Positions 37,672 to 48,529 of a stretch of 64,000 bases of DNA are shown piece after piece. How positions within the stretch are numbered: the first letter of the stretch is position 1; every line of letters begins with the position of its first letter. Source of the DNA: Verrucomicrobiaceae bacterium. GTDB taxonomy: Bacteria > Verrucomicrobiota > Verrucomicrobiia > Verrucomicrobiales > Verrucomicrobiaceae. Location of the stretch: assembly GCA_015075365.1 (NCBI GenBank), contig JABTUN010000002.1, positions 496,001 to 560,000 of the forward strand. The letters run 5' to 3'. Below the pieces are notes generated by a model, which did no database searches, was not told the origin of the DNA, and worked only from the letters and a program-made list of their open reading frames with translations. The translations under genes were made by a program, and so were the position numbers.

Positions 37672-37804
37672 CGCGCAGCGCATTGGTCGTTCGGGCTTGA
37701 GCCCGTTCCGTCGGTGGGCGTTCCGCGTCGGACGTTCGACGTTGAACGTTCCCCCTGGGTTGGCCGAGAGAAAAAAGGACGAAAAAGGCACGGACGGGAG
37801 CGCG
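37672..37804 (+). repeat. Third plus-strand copy of dispersed palindromic repeat
   Basis: Same order of elements as at 17.4-17.6 kb: GCGCGCAGCGCATTGG, hairpin CGGGCT-TG-AGCCCG, GTCGGACGTTCGACG, GGTTGGCCGAGAG and the A-rich GGACGAAAAAGGCACGGACG tail. It ends 21 bp before the hsdR2 stop. The gap 37594-37825 has no gene; at 37600-37628 is an inverted AGGTTCCAAGTTTCAGG tract like the one that ended the truncated gene at 26.08 kb. Confidence 0.65.
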
Positions 37805-37825
37805 GGCACTCTTGTCCGCCCCTTC

Positions 37826-39130
<1,305 letters not shown>

Positions 39131-39239
39131 GGGTTACTCGATTGGTGAAAGGAGTTCTCTAAAGTAGCTTGGATAGGCCCTCAGAGTCGCGTCGATTATT
39201 TCGCGATGTGCAGTCACAGCAGAACTGAAGTTGGATCGC

Positions 39240-42179
39240 TCAGAAGCCCGCATTGTGCAGGGCATTGGCCATCTTCTGGCACAATACACGATCAGCGAAG
39301 CCGTATTCAGAAACAGGAAATGCTCAGTGGGTCTGGTAGACCGTATTTCAATGCTTTCTGAAAGGTGAGAAGACTCGATGCGACCTCATCGTTGTTGTTT
39401 CCGTCCCGGAAAAACTGAATGGCTGCAGCCAGAATCAATGAACAGTCGAAACCGAGAACAGACTCACAGAACTTGATGACATCGTCCTCCGCCACCTTGC
39501 GTCGCCTGTTCGGTCCATATGGCTTTGTCGCACTTTTTTCACCAATTAGACTGATGAGTCGCTCGTAGGGCTCGCCGTCGAGCCATCTTGCCGCTAACTC
39601 AAGGCCGAATCCTTCCGGCGTTACGGTGTGGAAAAACTTGTCGTCGGAACTCGATGCAAGAAGTGGCCAAAAAGTTCGGAGCCAATCGCTATTTGGATTT
39701 ACTTTGAAAAACTGTTCCGTGCGCTCAGCAACCACGATTCAACATCTTTCGCGCTTTGGATTCCTAGCAGAGTTTTTGCATATAGGGCTTGTTTTCCAGG
39801 TAAAGGCTCTCTTGCCTCCAGGTAATCGGCAAGGCTTGTGACTGCCCGACCAATCCTTCGCGCTGTTGAGCGCTAGCCAGGTGATAGGCTAATGTCGATT
39901 TAACTAACGCTTCCACTGATGTCCTATATTCAGTATAGGACGCCATCCCCCGATTGGCCATGAGGTAGCTCTCGACCGAAGCTAGAATCTTGCGTCGTAA
40001 ACGTAAGTCTTTGATGACCTCTTTTGGTTCGAACCCGAAGTTTGCATTCATACGCCAATCTTCGACCGCAAAGCGTGACCTTTCGTCTTCACTCGAGAGG
40101 ATGAGCGTAGCCAACTCCTGCCATGTCAGCGGAACAATCTGTCCTGAACGAGACTCAAAAGGTTTGAGCACGTCGAGCAGGGAACTAGTCGTCTCTTCTG
40201 AATATTCAGGGGATAAAAGGTTCACCGACGCAGTGAACTGCCAATCTCTACTGTCGTAGACGCTAGGATCAGCAAAGATCACCATACCTTCCGTGTGCAT
40301 ACCTGCACGACCCGCTCGTCCCATTAGATTCTGAAAGTCCCGCACTTTGATTGGCTCTCCTCCCTGGCGGGTGCTGCACACGATGAGGTAGCGAATGGGT
40401 AGGTTCACTCCCTGTGCAAGAGTCGAGGTGCATGCGACAAGTTTAATCCTGCCCTTTTGCATCGCATGTTCCACGCAAAGACGGATTCCTTGAGGGGTAT
40501 TGCCGTGATGAACAAATACCCCGAGGACAGCCGCGCCTGACAAGACCGACGTTGCTCCAAAATTCTCTGTGATCAAATGATGCAACGCCGTGATCTCTTG
40601 CGAATCGGACGCCGCTGACGGGGACGGGACATGATATCCCCTTCTATAAATTTCTACGGCCCGCTTTGCCGCCGGAAGCGGTGGCTTTGGTGCCGCAAAA
40701 AATCGCTACGGCTCCCATCGGGGCCAATCGGATCCCGTAAAGTAGAGCGCAACATCGTTTGCTTCGTTCCTTTCAGGGAAGCTGCGGGGGTTCTCACGGC
40801 GCGAGACCGTCAATGCAGTCGCTTCAATTACTCGCGGAACAAAGTAGTCATACTTTTGAAAGTTTGAACTATCGAAAAAAATAAGCTGACCAAGGCTTTC
40901 CATCCAGCTAGCAGCAATTGACCGCTTCGTCGGAAGCAAACCCGTTCCATCGGCAATCTGAGCGTGAGGTCCGATCAGCCAGTCAGCGACGGCACGCCCA
41001 TTCCTGATCACGGCTGAAACCAGAACAGTTTGCGCATTGGCAGGCAGCAACGCTTTGATCTCGGTGAGCAAGAGTTCATAGATCACGCCACGTGCACCTG
41101 AATCAAATTGGTGCGCTTCATCGTATACGACGATCCCGATATTGTTCACCAGGTCGGAACTCTGGCGAAGTATATAGAGAAACTTTTCTGGCGTTAGCAC
41201 CAGAATTGACTTCCGGGTTGGGGCATCTGCGCCAAGAAGCTCAGCAATCGCATCCAAGAAGTCGGCTTGGAGAACATCCGTGAGTTCGTTGATTTTGACA
41301 TCCTCTCCCGAGAATGAGTGCCTGAAACCAGCGGCGATTTCGCTGACATAGCGCGCGGAACGGGGCAACGATCACGGCCAACTTCGCTCTGTTGCTCAAA
41401 AAGCCGCTCCTTAGCACAATCTCAACTGACCTTGTTTTGCCGGCGCGTAGGCATCTGAACGACGCCTGATCCACCTGCGAAAAAGTTATTCTTACCAAGA
41501 AGTAGCTGAGAGGGCCACAACTCCTTCGGAATCCAGATCTCGCGATTGCGCGAGCCCACACTTCTTTGGGCAGGCCTGAAAAAGCGGGCAAATTGGTCCA
41601 CGCAGAAGCTTTTACGCGCTTGAGTGCCACTGCTGCTGTGAGATCCAGAAGCAGGAGATCCCGCGGCGTGCCGCTTCGGTAAGCCAAGTGTCGGACCCAA
41701 TTGAGAATCTGGATAAGGCGAGCTGTATCTGAACCCTCTGCTAAGTGGGCTCCCATGAGTGCGGCAATCTCATTGAGCCATCCTAGATAAAGCGGATGAG
41801 AGGGCATTGCCAAGTTCCGCCAATCATTGCGCAAAGCTCTTCTCAGAAGCGTTTCTGTTTGAGACTCGCCTTGGGCTGCCCGAAGTCCCCTAGCGAGGAC
41901 GAAACTGCTGCCAGGGCGGTCGCCAAGGTAGTAGGCTGCCGATGCAAGAAGCCGGACATCGCCCGAGATCTCATCACGAAACCGGGAAGAAAGAAACGCG
42001 TCGAAATAGTTTGCCGCAAATCCAACAGATGCCAGGACCTCGGCATCCAGTTCTCGATTTTCTGCGACTGAAGCGGCGGCATCCCCGAGTATTCCGACCG
42101 TGAGCAGAAATAGAGCTTCGGGTTCGTCTTCATCGCGTATGGCGATTTGGAACTCCTGCGGAATCTGCATTTCGTGCAT
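39240..42179 (-). pseudogene. hamB: HamB-like DEAD-box helicase of Hachiman, multiple frameshifts
   Basis: Ski2-like SF2 helicase. Corrected reading shows VVQMPT.AGKTRSVEIVLR (Walker A), ILVLTPEKFLYILR, VVYDEAHQFDSG (DEAH), VLVSAVI, VAIFCGTK, STLAQGVNLPIRYLIVCS and DFQNLMGRAGRAGMH (motif VI), then a long helical C-terminus. Frame changes near 41540, 41440, 41350, 40720, 40665, 39750 and 39310; an apparent TAG at 40706 is explained by two of these. It lies 45 bp downstream of hamA in the same direction. GC is visibly lower than in surrounding chromosomal genes, consistent with acquisition. Corrected length is near 980 residues. Confidence 0.75.
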
Positions 42180-42224
42180 CTTCCCCGCGAACTGGTGATC
42201 GCGAGCATTCGCCGACTGTGAAAC

Positions 42225-43043
42225 TCAGGCTTCATTCGCAGCGGCTTGAAACAATGAATGAACTAGGGCCATCAGATGCGTTCCTTTGACGACTAGAAGC
42301 TGAAGGTTTGCGAGATTGCGATGATCCCTTGCGCTTACGCTTCGGACGTCGGCTTCGTCGTATGCGAGGTCTGACAAGACAGCTCCCGCTCCACATTTGA
42401 ACACGAATGGCCTATCATCTTTGTTTTGGAAACGCTGAACCACCAAAGCACGTTCGTGCTCACCGGCTCGTATGAGACGCCGCTTAGTCGCATTCAGCGT
42501 GATTGCACTTCGGAGGTAATCCTTGGCTGAATCAGTGACGGCCTTCTGCATGGCTCCAGAATATTGTCCTCCAGATAGTTCGGCCTTAACTTCAAAAGTG
42601 AGAAGTTCATCCTCAGGAGCGTGCCTCGCTCCTAGAATCTTGAATCCCAAGATGTCGACCCCCTTAACAGACTCATCTCGGCTCGCTTTCTCCGCAAATT
42701 TCCCGCGAGGGACCCAATAACCTAGCACATACTCCACATAGTCCGAGATGAGAATTTCGGCGAAGTCTCCAGAGCGAATCGACGGACCAGGGGCGATCAT
42801 AGCGTCTGGAAATACCAAATTGACGAGGTATTCAGCCCGCGAAAATGGAGTCCCATCGCGCAGTTGGTCGATTTCGGCATCCGGACAATAGTGCTGACGA
42901 AAATGTCGCGCCCATTCACTTAAATCTAGAGGCGAAACGGGGCCTCCCAGTTCCCAAACATGAATGATGCAGCCTTCACCGGATGTGAGAGTGCCAACGC
43001 ATTGTTTGAGATAGTTTAGGGAGGGCGGCATGAAACCATTCAC
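42225..43043 (-). CDS. hamA: HamA-like nuclease of Hachiman (DUF1837)
   Basis: 272 residues, intact. The core [19 protein letters not shown], then [10 protein letters not shown] and [13 protein letters not shown] provide the E, D and E-x-K residues of a PD-(D/E)xK nuclease, as in the HamA/AbpA (DUF1837) family. In Hachiman, HamA forms a complex with the HamB helicase and degrades DNA when phage damage is sensed; that is knowledge of the family, not something shown here. Start ATG at 43043 (a second at 43031). It is paired with hamB downstream. Confidence 0.78.
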   Translation of the reverse strand: MNGFMPPSLNYLKQCVGTLTSGEGCIIHVWELGGPVSPLDLSEWARHFRQHYCPDAEIDQLRDGTPFSRAEYLVNLVFPDAMIAPGPSIRSGDFAEILISDYVEYVLGYWVPRGKFAEKASRDESVKGVDILGFKILGARHAPEDELLTFEVKAELSGGQYSGAMQKAVTDSAKDYLRSAITLNATKRRLIRAGEHERALVVQRFQNKDDRPFVFKCGAGAVLSDLAYDEADVRSVSARDHRNLANLQLLVVKGTHLMALVHSLFQAAANEA

Positions 43044-43104
43044 ATTCGTTCTCGGGCTGTGGTGCGCAGGGTTTGTATTCTGTCGGACGTGTCTTTGAGG
43101 CAGA

Positions 43105-44001
43105 CGGGGGATGCTGGCGGAAGGTTTCGGCGTGTTCGGGGCCGAAGTCGGCCTCGATGCCGCGGATGGCGAGGTTCATGATGGCCAGGCGGCGCGTAGT
43201 GGCGTTCGATTCCTGGCCGTAAACCGAGATGGCGCCGAGCTTCCCGCCGTGGGATTCGACGAACTTTTCCGACTGCACACCGCCCGGCGCGATAGCGCGA
43301 TCCTTTACCGCGAAGCGCATTCTGCGGAGCCTGCGGAACGCGGGCAAACTGCCGCCGGAGCCGCAGGCGGGGTCGTAGATGCGTCCTTTGTAGGGCGCGA
43401 GCATCTCGACGAGCAGGCGCACGACGCAGGAGGGCGTGTAGAACTGCCCGCCGTTCTTCCCCTCTGCACTGGCGAACTGGGTCAGGAAGTACTCATAGAC
43501 GCGGCCGAGGATGTCCTTGCTGCGGCTCTCCTTGTCGCCCAGGCCGATGGTGCCGATGAGGTCGATGAGTTCGCCGAGGCGGTGTTTGTCGAGCGCGGGG
43601 CGGGCGTAGTCCTTGGGCAGGACGCCTTTGAGGCGCGGGTTGTCACGCTCGATGGCGACCATGGCGTCGTCCACGATCTTGCCGATGGTGGGCTGCTTGG
43701 CGCTGTTTTGCAGGTAGCTCCAGCGCGCGGCGGGCGGCACCCAGAAGATGTTCTCGGCGCGGTATTCGTCAGGGTCTTCGGGATTCGCGCCTTTGTAGTC
43801 GCCTTTGCCTTCCAGCAGCTTCGCGTGGTGCTCCTCGAAGCTGTCGGAGATGTATTTGAGGAAGATGAGCCCGAGGACGACGTGCTTGTATTCCGCCGCG
43901 TCCATGTTGTTGCGAAGCTTATCGGCGGCGAGCCAGAGCTTGGCCTCGAAGCCGAGGTTGGCGGTGGAGTCGGCGGGTTTGCTGGATGCTTTTCGTGCCA
44001 T
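43105..44001 (-). pseudogene. hsdM: N-terminal fragment of a second type I hsdM with in-frame insertion
   Basis: HsdM of a different type from hsdM1: [81 protein letters not shown], then FGPEHAETF at about 43108, where homology stops. The catalytic NPPF is absent, so no methylation is possible. Between CGSGG and VQSEKFV, where the family has only a couple of residues, are 24 extra residues ([13 protein letters not shown]...). The start is ATG 43999-44001. The frame runs on into unrelated sequence to 42976. Confidence 0.85.
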
Positions 44002-44416
44002 GCGGGAAATTTTTGTATTCAACCAGAGGACGGCACGGATGGCAAGCGCTCGGAAACGACGCGGAAGCCAGACGGAGTGGAGGAGACAAGGAGAAGAGGT
44101 GGAGGAGACAAGGAGGGCGCCGAAGGCAGACGGGGAGGCGGGGGACGAGCCCGACAAGGAGACGATGCCAAAGCCAGACAAGGAGGCGATGCCAAAGCCG
44201 GACAAGGAGTCGAGGGTGGAGGAGACGGAGCGGAGGAGAGGGGCGGAAGGCGGACGGGGAGGCGGGTGACGAGCCCGACAGCGAGACCTTCAGACCGGGA
44301 CCGCGGAGCCGCCGCCCGCCCTGGAGGCCCAGCCGCCGCCCCCACGCCCCCGCTGCTGAAAATCCACTACCGTGAAAATGCAAGGCGGCGGGAGGTGGGG
44401 TTGAATATGCGGCAGG
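44002..44416. repeat. Low-complexity purine-rich region upstream of hsdM2
   Basis: 415 bp with no convincing gene. It has GGAGGAGACAAGGAG-type runs, the tandem unit GATGCCAAAGCCxGACAAGG at about 44164-44210, and a 37-bp direct repeat (GGCAGACGGGGAGGCG... at about 44125-44158 and again 44250-44283). It presumably once held the hsdM2 promoter. Confidence 0.5.
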
Positions 44417-44707
44417 ATGAAGACGAAGCACATCTTTGAGATCCACGCCGAAGGCCCGCAAAGGAGTATCTGGCGCTCCTGCAGGAGATCCGCGAGGGTG
44501 CAAACCTGAAAGTACCGCGCGCGACGAACTGCGGCTGCAGCCCGCAGACCGTGAGCTATGTGGAACAGGGCGACCGCGGGTGTCGCTGATCATGGCCTCC
44601 CAACTGGCGCTGGGCATCGGCCGCCTGCCTTCGCGGGTGATGGGGAGGCGGAGGACCGCATCGGTCTGCCGGAACTGCTGGAGAACCTGCCCTGTGGCGA
44701 ATCCTGA
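44417..44707 (+). pseudogene. Remnant of a small protein gene
   Basis: Reading across three frames gives MKTKHIFEIHAEGP, KEYLALLQEIREGANLKVP, CGCSPQTVSYVEQGDR, then SLIMASQLALGIGRLPSR and IGLPELLENLPCGES with a stop at 44705. The pieces join sensibly if one base is added or removed at each break, so it is either a short gene with sequence errors or a recent pseudogene. I do not recognise the family. Confidence 0.4.
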
Positions 44708-44831
44708 CCCCAACCCGCCCATGAACCGCCGCCTGAACACACCCGGAGCGAAAGCGGACACCGCGCCCTCCACCGCGCGGCGGGCAGCCGCGCCGGGTTT
44801 CCAGCGAAATGCCTCCATGCAGCGCCGCGCC

Positions 44832-45228
44832 GCATCACGGCAACCTCGCGCTGCATGAAAACATTTCGCGCGCCGCATCACCGCAACCCCGCGCTGCATG
44901 AAAATTTCCGCGCCGCATCACGGCAACTTCACGCTGCATGAAAACATTTCCGCGCCGCATCACGGCAACTTCGCGCTGCATGAAAACATCTCGCGCCGCA
45001 TCACCGCAACCTCGCGCTGCATGAAAACATTTCCGCGCTGCATCACCGCAACCTCGCGCTGCATCCATACATTTCCGCGCTGCATCACCGCAACCTCGCG
45101 CTGCATGACCGCAACTTCGCGCTGCATGAAAACATTTCCGCGCTGCATCACCGCAACCTCGCGCTGCATCCATACATTTCCGCGCTGCATCACCGCAACT
45201 TCACGCTGCATGACCGCAACTTTGCGCC
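44832..45228. repeat. Array 2 of 21-bp tandem units beginning GCAT
   Basis: 19 units, mostly exactly 21 bp (exceptions 19, 20, 22). Each is GCAT + 11-13 variable bases + CGCGCT/CGCGCC. Four core types alternate: CACCGCAACCT, GAAAACATTTC, CCATACATTTC and GACCGCAACTT. The first two units match the first two units of array 1 (25139), after which the arrays use different cores. The minus frame over most of it would read MQREVAV/MQRGNVW/MQRGNVF heptads. Confidence 0.85.
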
Positions 45229-45432
45229 GCATCACGGGCATCCCCCACGGGAGACGTATGCCGGGCCATGGCGGCCGCGCGGCGCGGCACAGGCTGCACG
45301 CCGCGCGCGCGGAGGCGCCATCTGATGGCGCTGTGGAACAGCAGGGCGACGTGGTCGTCCGGACAACTTTGGGGGCCGCCTCCGACGGCGGACTCCGTGA
45401 ACAACCGAACCCATAAACAGAAACACAAGACC
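45229..45432 (+). promoter_or_regulatory. Conserved leader 2 between array and DQPEWH gene
   Basis: Nearly identical to 25724-25922 for about 150 bp, then diverging 40-50 bp before the start codon. Hairpins: GCGCCA-TCTGA-TGGCGC (45315-45331), CGAC-GTG-GTCG, and CCGCC-TCCGAC-GGCGG (45376-45391). The last two stems differ in sequence from leader 1 but still pair. Confidence 0.55.
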
Positions 45433-46158
45433 ATGCCCAGACAACCTTTCTATCCACGCAATCAAAGCGACCAGCCGGAGTGGCATCTGAATTTTGCCGC
45501 CAAACTGCCCACCCATGCCGCGGCGCTGCCGCTGAGCCAGCCGGAGGAGGACGCCGGCGTGGCGGACAATCTCATCATGGGCTACGGCCTCGGCGTGTGG
45601 ATCCTGGCCACGCGCGAATACGGCACCGGCTGCACCGCCTCCCTGGAGACGCTGAGCTCCGGCACCGGGGCGGCGAACTTTGCCTTTCCGGTGTTCACCC
45701 CGCCCGCGCCGCCGACACTGCCCGCCGGCATCACCGGCGTGAAACCCGGCGCGCTGGACCGCATTTTCAAGCTGGTGAAGCTGATCAAGACGCGTCCGGG
45801 CTACACCCCGGAGATCGGCCTGGACCTCGGCATCATCGGCCCGGAACTGCCGCCGCCGCCGCCGCCCGGCGAGGAGCCGCCGCCGCGCATCCAGGTGAAG
45901 GCCATCAGCGGCCCGAACCACCAGATCGCCCGCGTGAAATTCTACAAGGACGGCCACGAGTATGTGGTGATCGAAAGCCGCCGTGCGGGCGGTGCCTGGG
46001 AGCAGATCGCCCAGAGCAACAAAAGTCCCTTCCTCGACGAGCGCGCGCTGCTGGCACCCGGCCAGGCGGAGGTGCGCGAATACCGCGCGCGCTTCTGGGA
46101 CAACGGCGTGCCCAGCAGCGACTGGTGCGCCGTGGTGAAGATCACCGTGGGGCCGTAG
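45433..46158 (+). CDS. DQPEWH-family protein of unknown function
   Basis: 241 residues, intact. N-terminal block: SDQPEWHLNFAAKLP, ALPLSQPEEDAGVADNLI, GLGVWILATREYGTGCTASLE, then KPGALDRIFKLVKLIKTRPG and IGLDLGIIGPE. A poly-Pro hinge (PPPPPPGEEPPPR) leads to a fibronectin-III-like C-terminal domain (ARVKFYKDGHEYVVIESRR, EVREYRARFWDNGVPSSDW). No signal peptide or membrane helix. Preceded by the array and leader; a truncated sibling with the same upstream module lies at 25923. Function unknown; the domain plan suggests a binding or structural protein. Confidence 0.8.
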   Translation: MPRQPFYPRNQSDQPEWHLNFAAKLPTHAAALPLSQPEEDAGVADNLIMGYGLGVWILATREYGTGCTASLETLSSGTGAANFAFPVFTPPAPPTLPAGITGVKPGALDRIFKLVKLIKTRPGYTPEIGLDLGIIGPELPPPPPPGEEPPPRIQVKAISGPNHQIARVKFYKDGHEYVVIESRRAGGAWEQIAQSNKSPFLDERALLAPGQAEVREYRARFWDNGVPSSDWCAVVKITVGP

Positions 46159-46248
46159 CGCCCGCAGGGCGCGAAGACGCGCTGCGCGCGGAGACTGGGA
46201 GTGGAGGAGTGGAGGGGACGCGCTGCGCGGAGCTTTGCGCGAATCCCC

Positions 46249-46629
46249 TTACTCCCGGCTCAGCGTCCATTTACCGGCATTGGCCATCATGGCGACGAGC
46301 ATGCGCAGGATGATTTCATACTCCTCTTCCATCGCCTGCAGATCAGTTTGCTTCAGATAGCCGCAGCGAAACGCAAATTGAAGCCACGTCTGCGTCTCTG
46401 CCGCCTCGGTGTCCGCATCGCTGAGCTTGCTGACAAAAGCACCCTCATAACGCCTCTTGCGCCATGCCTCGGTGATGTTGGCCGCCACGGAACGCGAGGA
46501 CCGGCGAATCTGATCCGTCAGCGAATACATCTCCTCACGCGGAAACTTTTGGGTCAGCTCAAACACCCGCATCGCCGCTTCAAAGGCCCTTTGAAACACC
46601 TCCAGCTCCGTGTGCCGCGTGATCTTCAT
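46249..46629 (-). CDS. Four-helix bundle protein (S23/TIGR02436-like)
   Basis: 126 residues starting [20 protein letters not shown], with [21 protein letters not shown] and a Glu/Gln-rich last helix: the family of small four-helix bundle proteins first found as intervening sequences in 23S rRNA genes of Leptospira and common beside mobile or defence genes. Function is not established. It is convergent with the DQPEWH gene and divergent from the collagen-like gene. No rRNA lies nearby. Confidence 0.85.
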   Translation of the reverse strand: MKITRHTELEVFQRAFEAAMRVFELTQKFPREEMYSLTDQIRRSSRSVAANITEAWRKRRYEGAFVSKLSDADTEAAETQTWLQFAFRCGYLKQTDLQAMEEEYEIILRMLVAMMANAGKWTLSRE

Positions 46630-46724
46630 GGGACGAATTCTACTCAAGCGCCCGCGCTCCCGTCCATCTCAAAATCTCCTCCACTCCGGGTCTCCAGGTC
46701 CCGCGGCGCAGCCGCTCTCCAAGT

Positions 46725-46820
46725 CTCCTCCACTCCTCCACTCCTCCACCCCTCCACCCCTCCACTCCTCCACTCCTCCACTCCTCCACTCCTCCACCCC
46801 TCCACTCCTCCACTCCTCCA
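46725..46820. repeat. 8-bp microsatellite just upstream of collagen-like gene
   Basis: About 12 tandem copies of CACTCCTC (with CACCCCTC variants), ending 5 bp before the ATG at 46826. Slippage here would alter promoter or leader spacing of the collagen-like gene without affecting its frame. Confidence 0.75.
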
Positions 46821-46825
46821 ATTCT

Positions 46826-47254
46826 ATGTTCGACCCCAACCTCCCCCAAGCCGGCACCGAGATCGACGCGGTGCAGATGCGCGGCCAGCTCAACGGCCTC
46901 AAAGACCTCATCGATGCCATTCCGGCGGGTCCGCCGGGGCCGGAAGGGCCGCCGGGTGCCGAGGGTCCGGCAGGCCCGGAAGGTCCCGCCGGGGCCACGG
47001 GTCCCGAGGGACCGCAAGGACCGCCGGGTGATCCGGGCGGGCCGCCGGGACCGGAAGGCCCGATGGGTCCCCAGGGGCCGGAGGGGCCGCCCGGCACGCC
47101 GGGGGAGGTATCGCTGGCGGATCTGAACACGGCGATCAGCGGCACGAGCAGCAACAGCAACGCGGTGGGCACGCTGGACGCGCCCTTTGCGGACCCCGAT
47201 GCCGAAGCCCTGCGCGTGGCCTTCAACACGCTGGTGAACGCGCTGCGGCGGTGA
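46826..47254 (+). CDS. Collagen-like repeat protein
   Basis: 142 residues. An N-terminal 34-residue part ([20 protein letters not shown]) is followed by about 19 Gly-X-Y triplets (residues 35-93) rich in GPP, GPE and GPQ, with one slip at [10 protein letters not shown]-terminal segment ([20 protein letters not shown]...) ends in helical [13 protein letters not shown]. Bacterial collagen-like proteins of this plan form trimers; the ends probably nucleate trimerisation. No signal peptide is seen, so surface display is unproven. It sits within the right edge of cassette 2. Confidence 0.82.
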   Translation: MFDPNLPQAGTEIDAVQMRGQLNGLKDLIDAIPAGPPGPEGPPGAEGPAGPEGPAGATGPEGPQGPPGDPGGPPGPEGPMGPQGPEGPPGTPGEVSLADLNTAISGTSSNSNAVGTLDAPFADPDAEALRVAFNTLVNALRR

Positions 47255-47835
47255 GGGGGGGAGGAGAGAGAGGATAGAAGATAGAGGAGAGTCGTTGAGA
47301 GGTGAGAGGTGAGAGGTGAGAGGTTTCGTAGTGGAAGTCGTGAGACTTCCTGGAGCCGGTGAGAGGTGAGACGTGAGACGTGAGAGGTGAGACGTGAGAG
47401 GTGAGAGGTGAGACGTGAGAGGTTTCGTAGTGGAAGTCGTGAGACTTCCCCGATCCGGGGCAAACTCACGTTTGCCTCTACGACGGGGGGCGTGGAGACG
47501 TGGAACCTGGAACCTGAAACGGGCTCAAGCCCACCGAAGGAACGGGCTCAAGCCCGAACGACGAACGCGCTGCGCGCACGTCTGACCGGGGGAACGTTCA
47601 ACGCGGAACGGGCTCAAGCCCGAACGACCAACGCGCTGCGCGCACGTCTCACGTCTCACGTCTCACGTCTGACTTCTGCCCTCTGACCTCTTCGGCCCAC
47701 CGAAGGAACGGGCTAAAGCCCGAACTACCAACGCGCTGCGCGCACGTCTCACGTCTCACGTCTCACGTCTCACGTCTGACTTCTACCCTCTACCCTCTGC
47801 CCTCTGCCCTCTTTCGGCCCACCGAAGGAACGGGC
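47255..47835. repeat. Simple repeats with inverted palindromic repeat copies
   Basis: 581 bp without a gene. From 47280 to 47430 it is degenerate GAGAGGTGAGACGT steps with two copies of TTTCGTAGTGGAAGTCGTGAG. From 47507 it holds at least four partial inverted copies of the dispersed repeat, each with AACGGGCT-(CA/AA)-AGCCCG and ACGCGCTGCGCGCACG, spaced by TCTCACG runs, the last abutting the ABC ATPase stop. Confidence 0.65.
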
Positions 47836-48510
47836 TCAAGCGAGCGCGCCCTCGTGAATGCGCAGCACGCGGGACATGCGCGCCGCCTGGGCGGGATGAT
47901 GCGTGACCATCACCAGCGCGGTGCCGGTGCTGCGCTGCAGATCGAGCAGGAGCGTGGTGAGCGCGTCCGCGTTCTTCTCATCCAGCGCGCCCGTGGGCTC
48001 GTCCGCCAGGACGAGGCGGGGCTGGTTGATGAGGGCGCGCACGACGGCGACACGCTGCCGCTCCCCGCCGGAGAGCTGCGCCGGCCGCCAGCTCATGCGG
48101 TCCTGCAGCCCCACCTGCGCCAGCAGGCTCTCCGCGCGCTGCCGCGCCCCGGCGGGCGGGCTGGGGAGGGCCAGCGTGGGCAGCAGCACATTTTCCAGCA
48201 CGCTGCACTGCGGCATGAGGTGATGGAGCTGAAAAATGAAGCCGATCTTGCGGCTGCGCACCTCGGCGAGGTGCCGGGCATCACAACGGGTGAGGGATTC
48301 CCCCTCCAGCACGACCTCCCCGCCGTCCGGCGTGTCGAGCGTGCCCAGGATGTTCAGCAGGGTGCTCTTGCCGCAGCCGGAGGGCCCGACCACGGCCACG
48401 GACTCGCCCGGCTCGATGGCCAGGGTGATGTCCCGCAGCACGGGCACCTGCTGGCCGCTGCCGGGATCGGTGTAGGACTTGGAGACGGAGGAGAGGGAGA
48501 TGAGGGGCAT
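47836..48510 (-). CDS. ABC transporter ATP-binding protein (LolD/MacB type)
   Basis: 224 residues. Walker A GPSGCGKST (42-50), Q-loop FIFQLHHLMP, signature LSGGERQRVAVVRAL, Walker B LVLADEPTGALD and H-loop THHP. The FQxHHLMPxxSVLENVLLP and DEPTGALDEKN forms are those of LolD/MacB-class ATPases, which drive lipoprotein release or mechanotransmission. The permease partner is not next to it. The gene ends directly in the repeat region, so its last codons are adjacent to (not interrupted by) the palindromic repeat. Confidence 0.88.
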   Translation of the reverse strand: MPLISLSSVSKSYTDPGSGQQVPVLRDITLAIEPGESVAVVGPSGCGKSTLLNILGTLDTPDGGEVVLEGESLTRCDARHLAEVRSRKIGFIFQLHHLMPQCSVLENVLLPTLALPSPPAGARQRAESLLAQVGLQDRMSWRPAQLSGGERQRVAVVRALINQPRLVLADEPTGALDEKNADALTTLLLDLQRSTGTALVMVTHHPAQAARMSRVLRIHEGALA

Positions 48511-48529
48511 CGGCAGATCGGAGGAGAAG

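Noticed and set aside
40706..40708. In-frame amber codon in hamB as a recoding signal
   Set aside because: A pair of compensating single-base shifts around it restores helicase sequence (VAIFCGTK), so the stop is an artefact of the shifted frame.
44700..44720. Second attachment site matching the tRNA-Arg 3' end (ATCCTGAC)
   Set aside because: Only eight bases match, which is expected by chance in 64 kb.
46249..46629. Ribosomal-protein S23 gene implying a nearby rRNA operon
   Set aside because: The family name is historical; no rRNA sequence is present around it.
47836..47870. Truncation of the ABC ATPase by the palindromic repeat
   Set aside because: The protein has normal length and ends naturally after the H-loop region; the repeat only abuts the stop.
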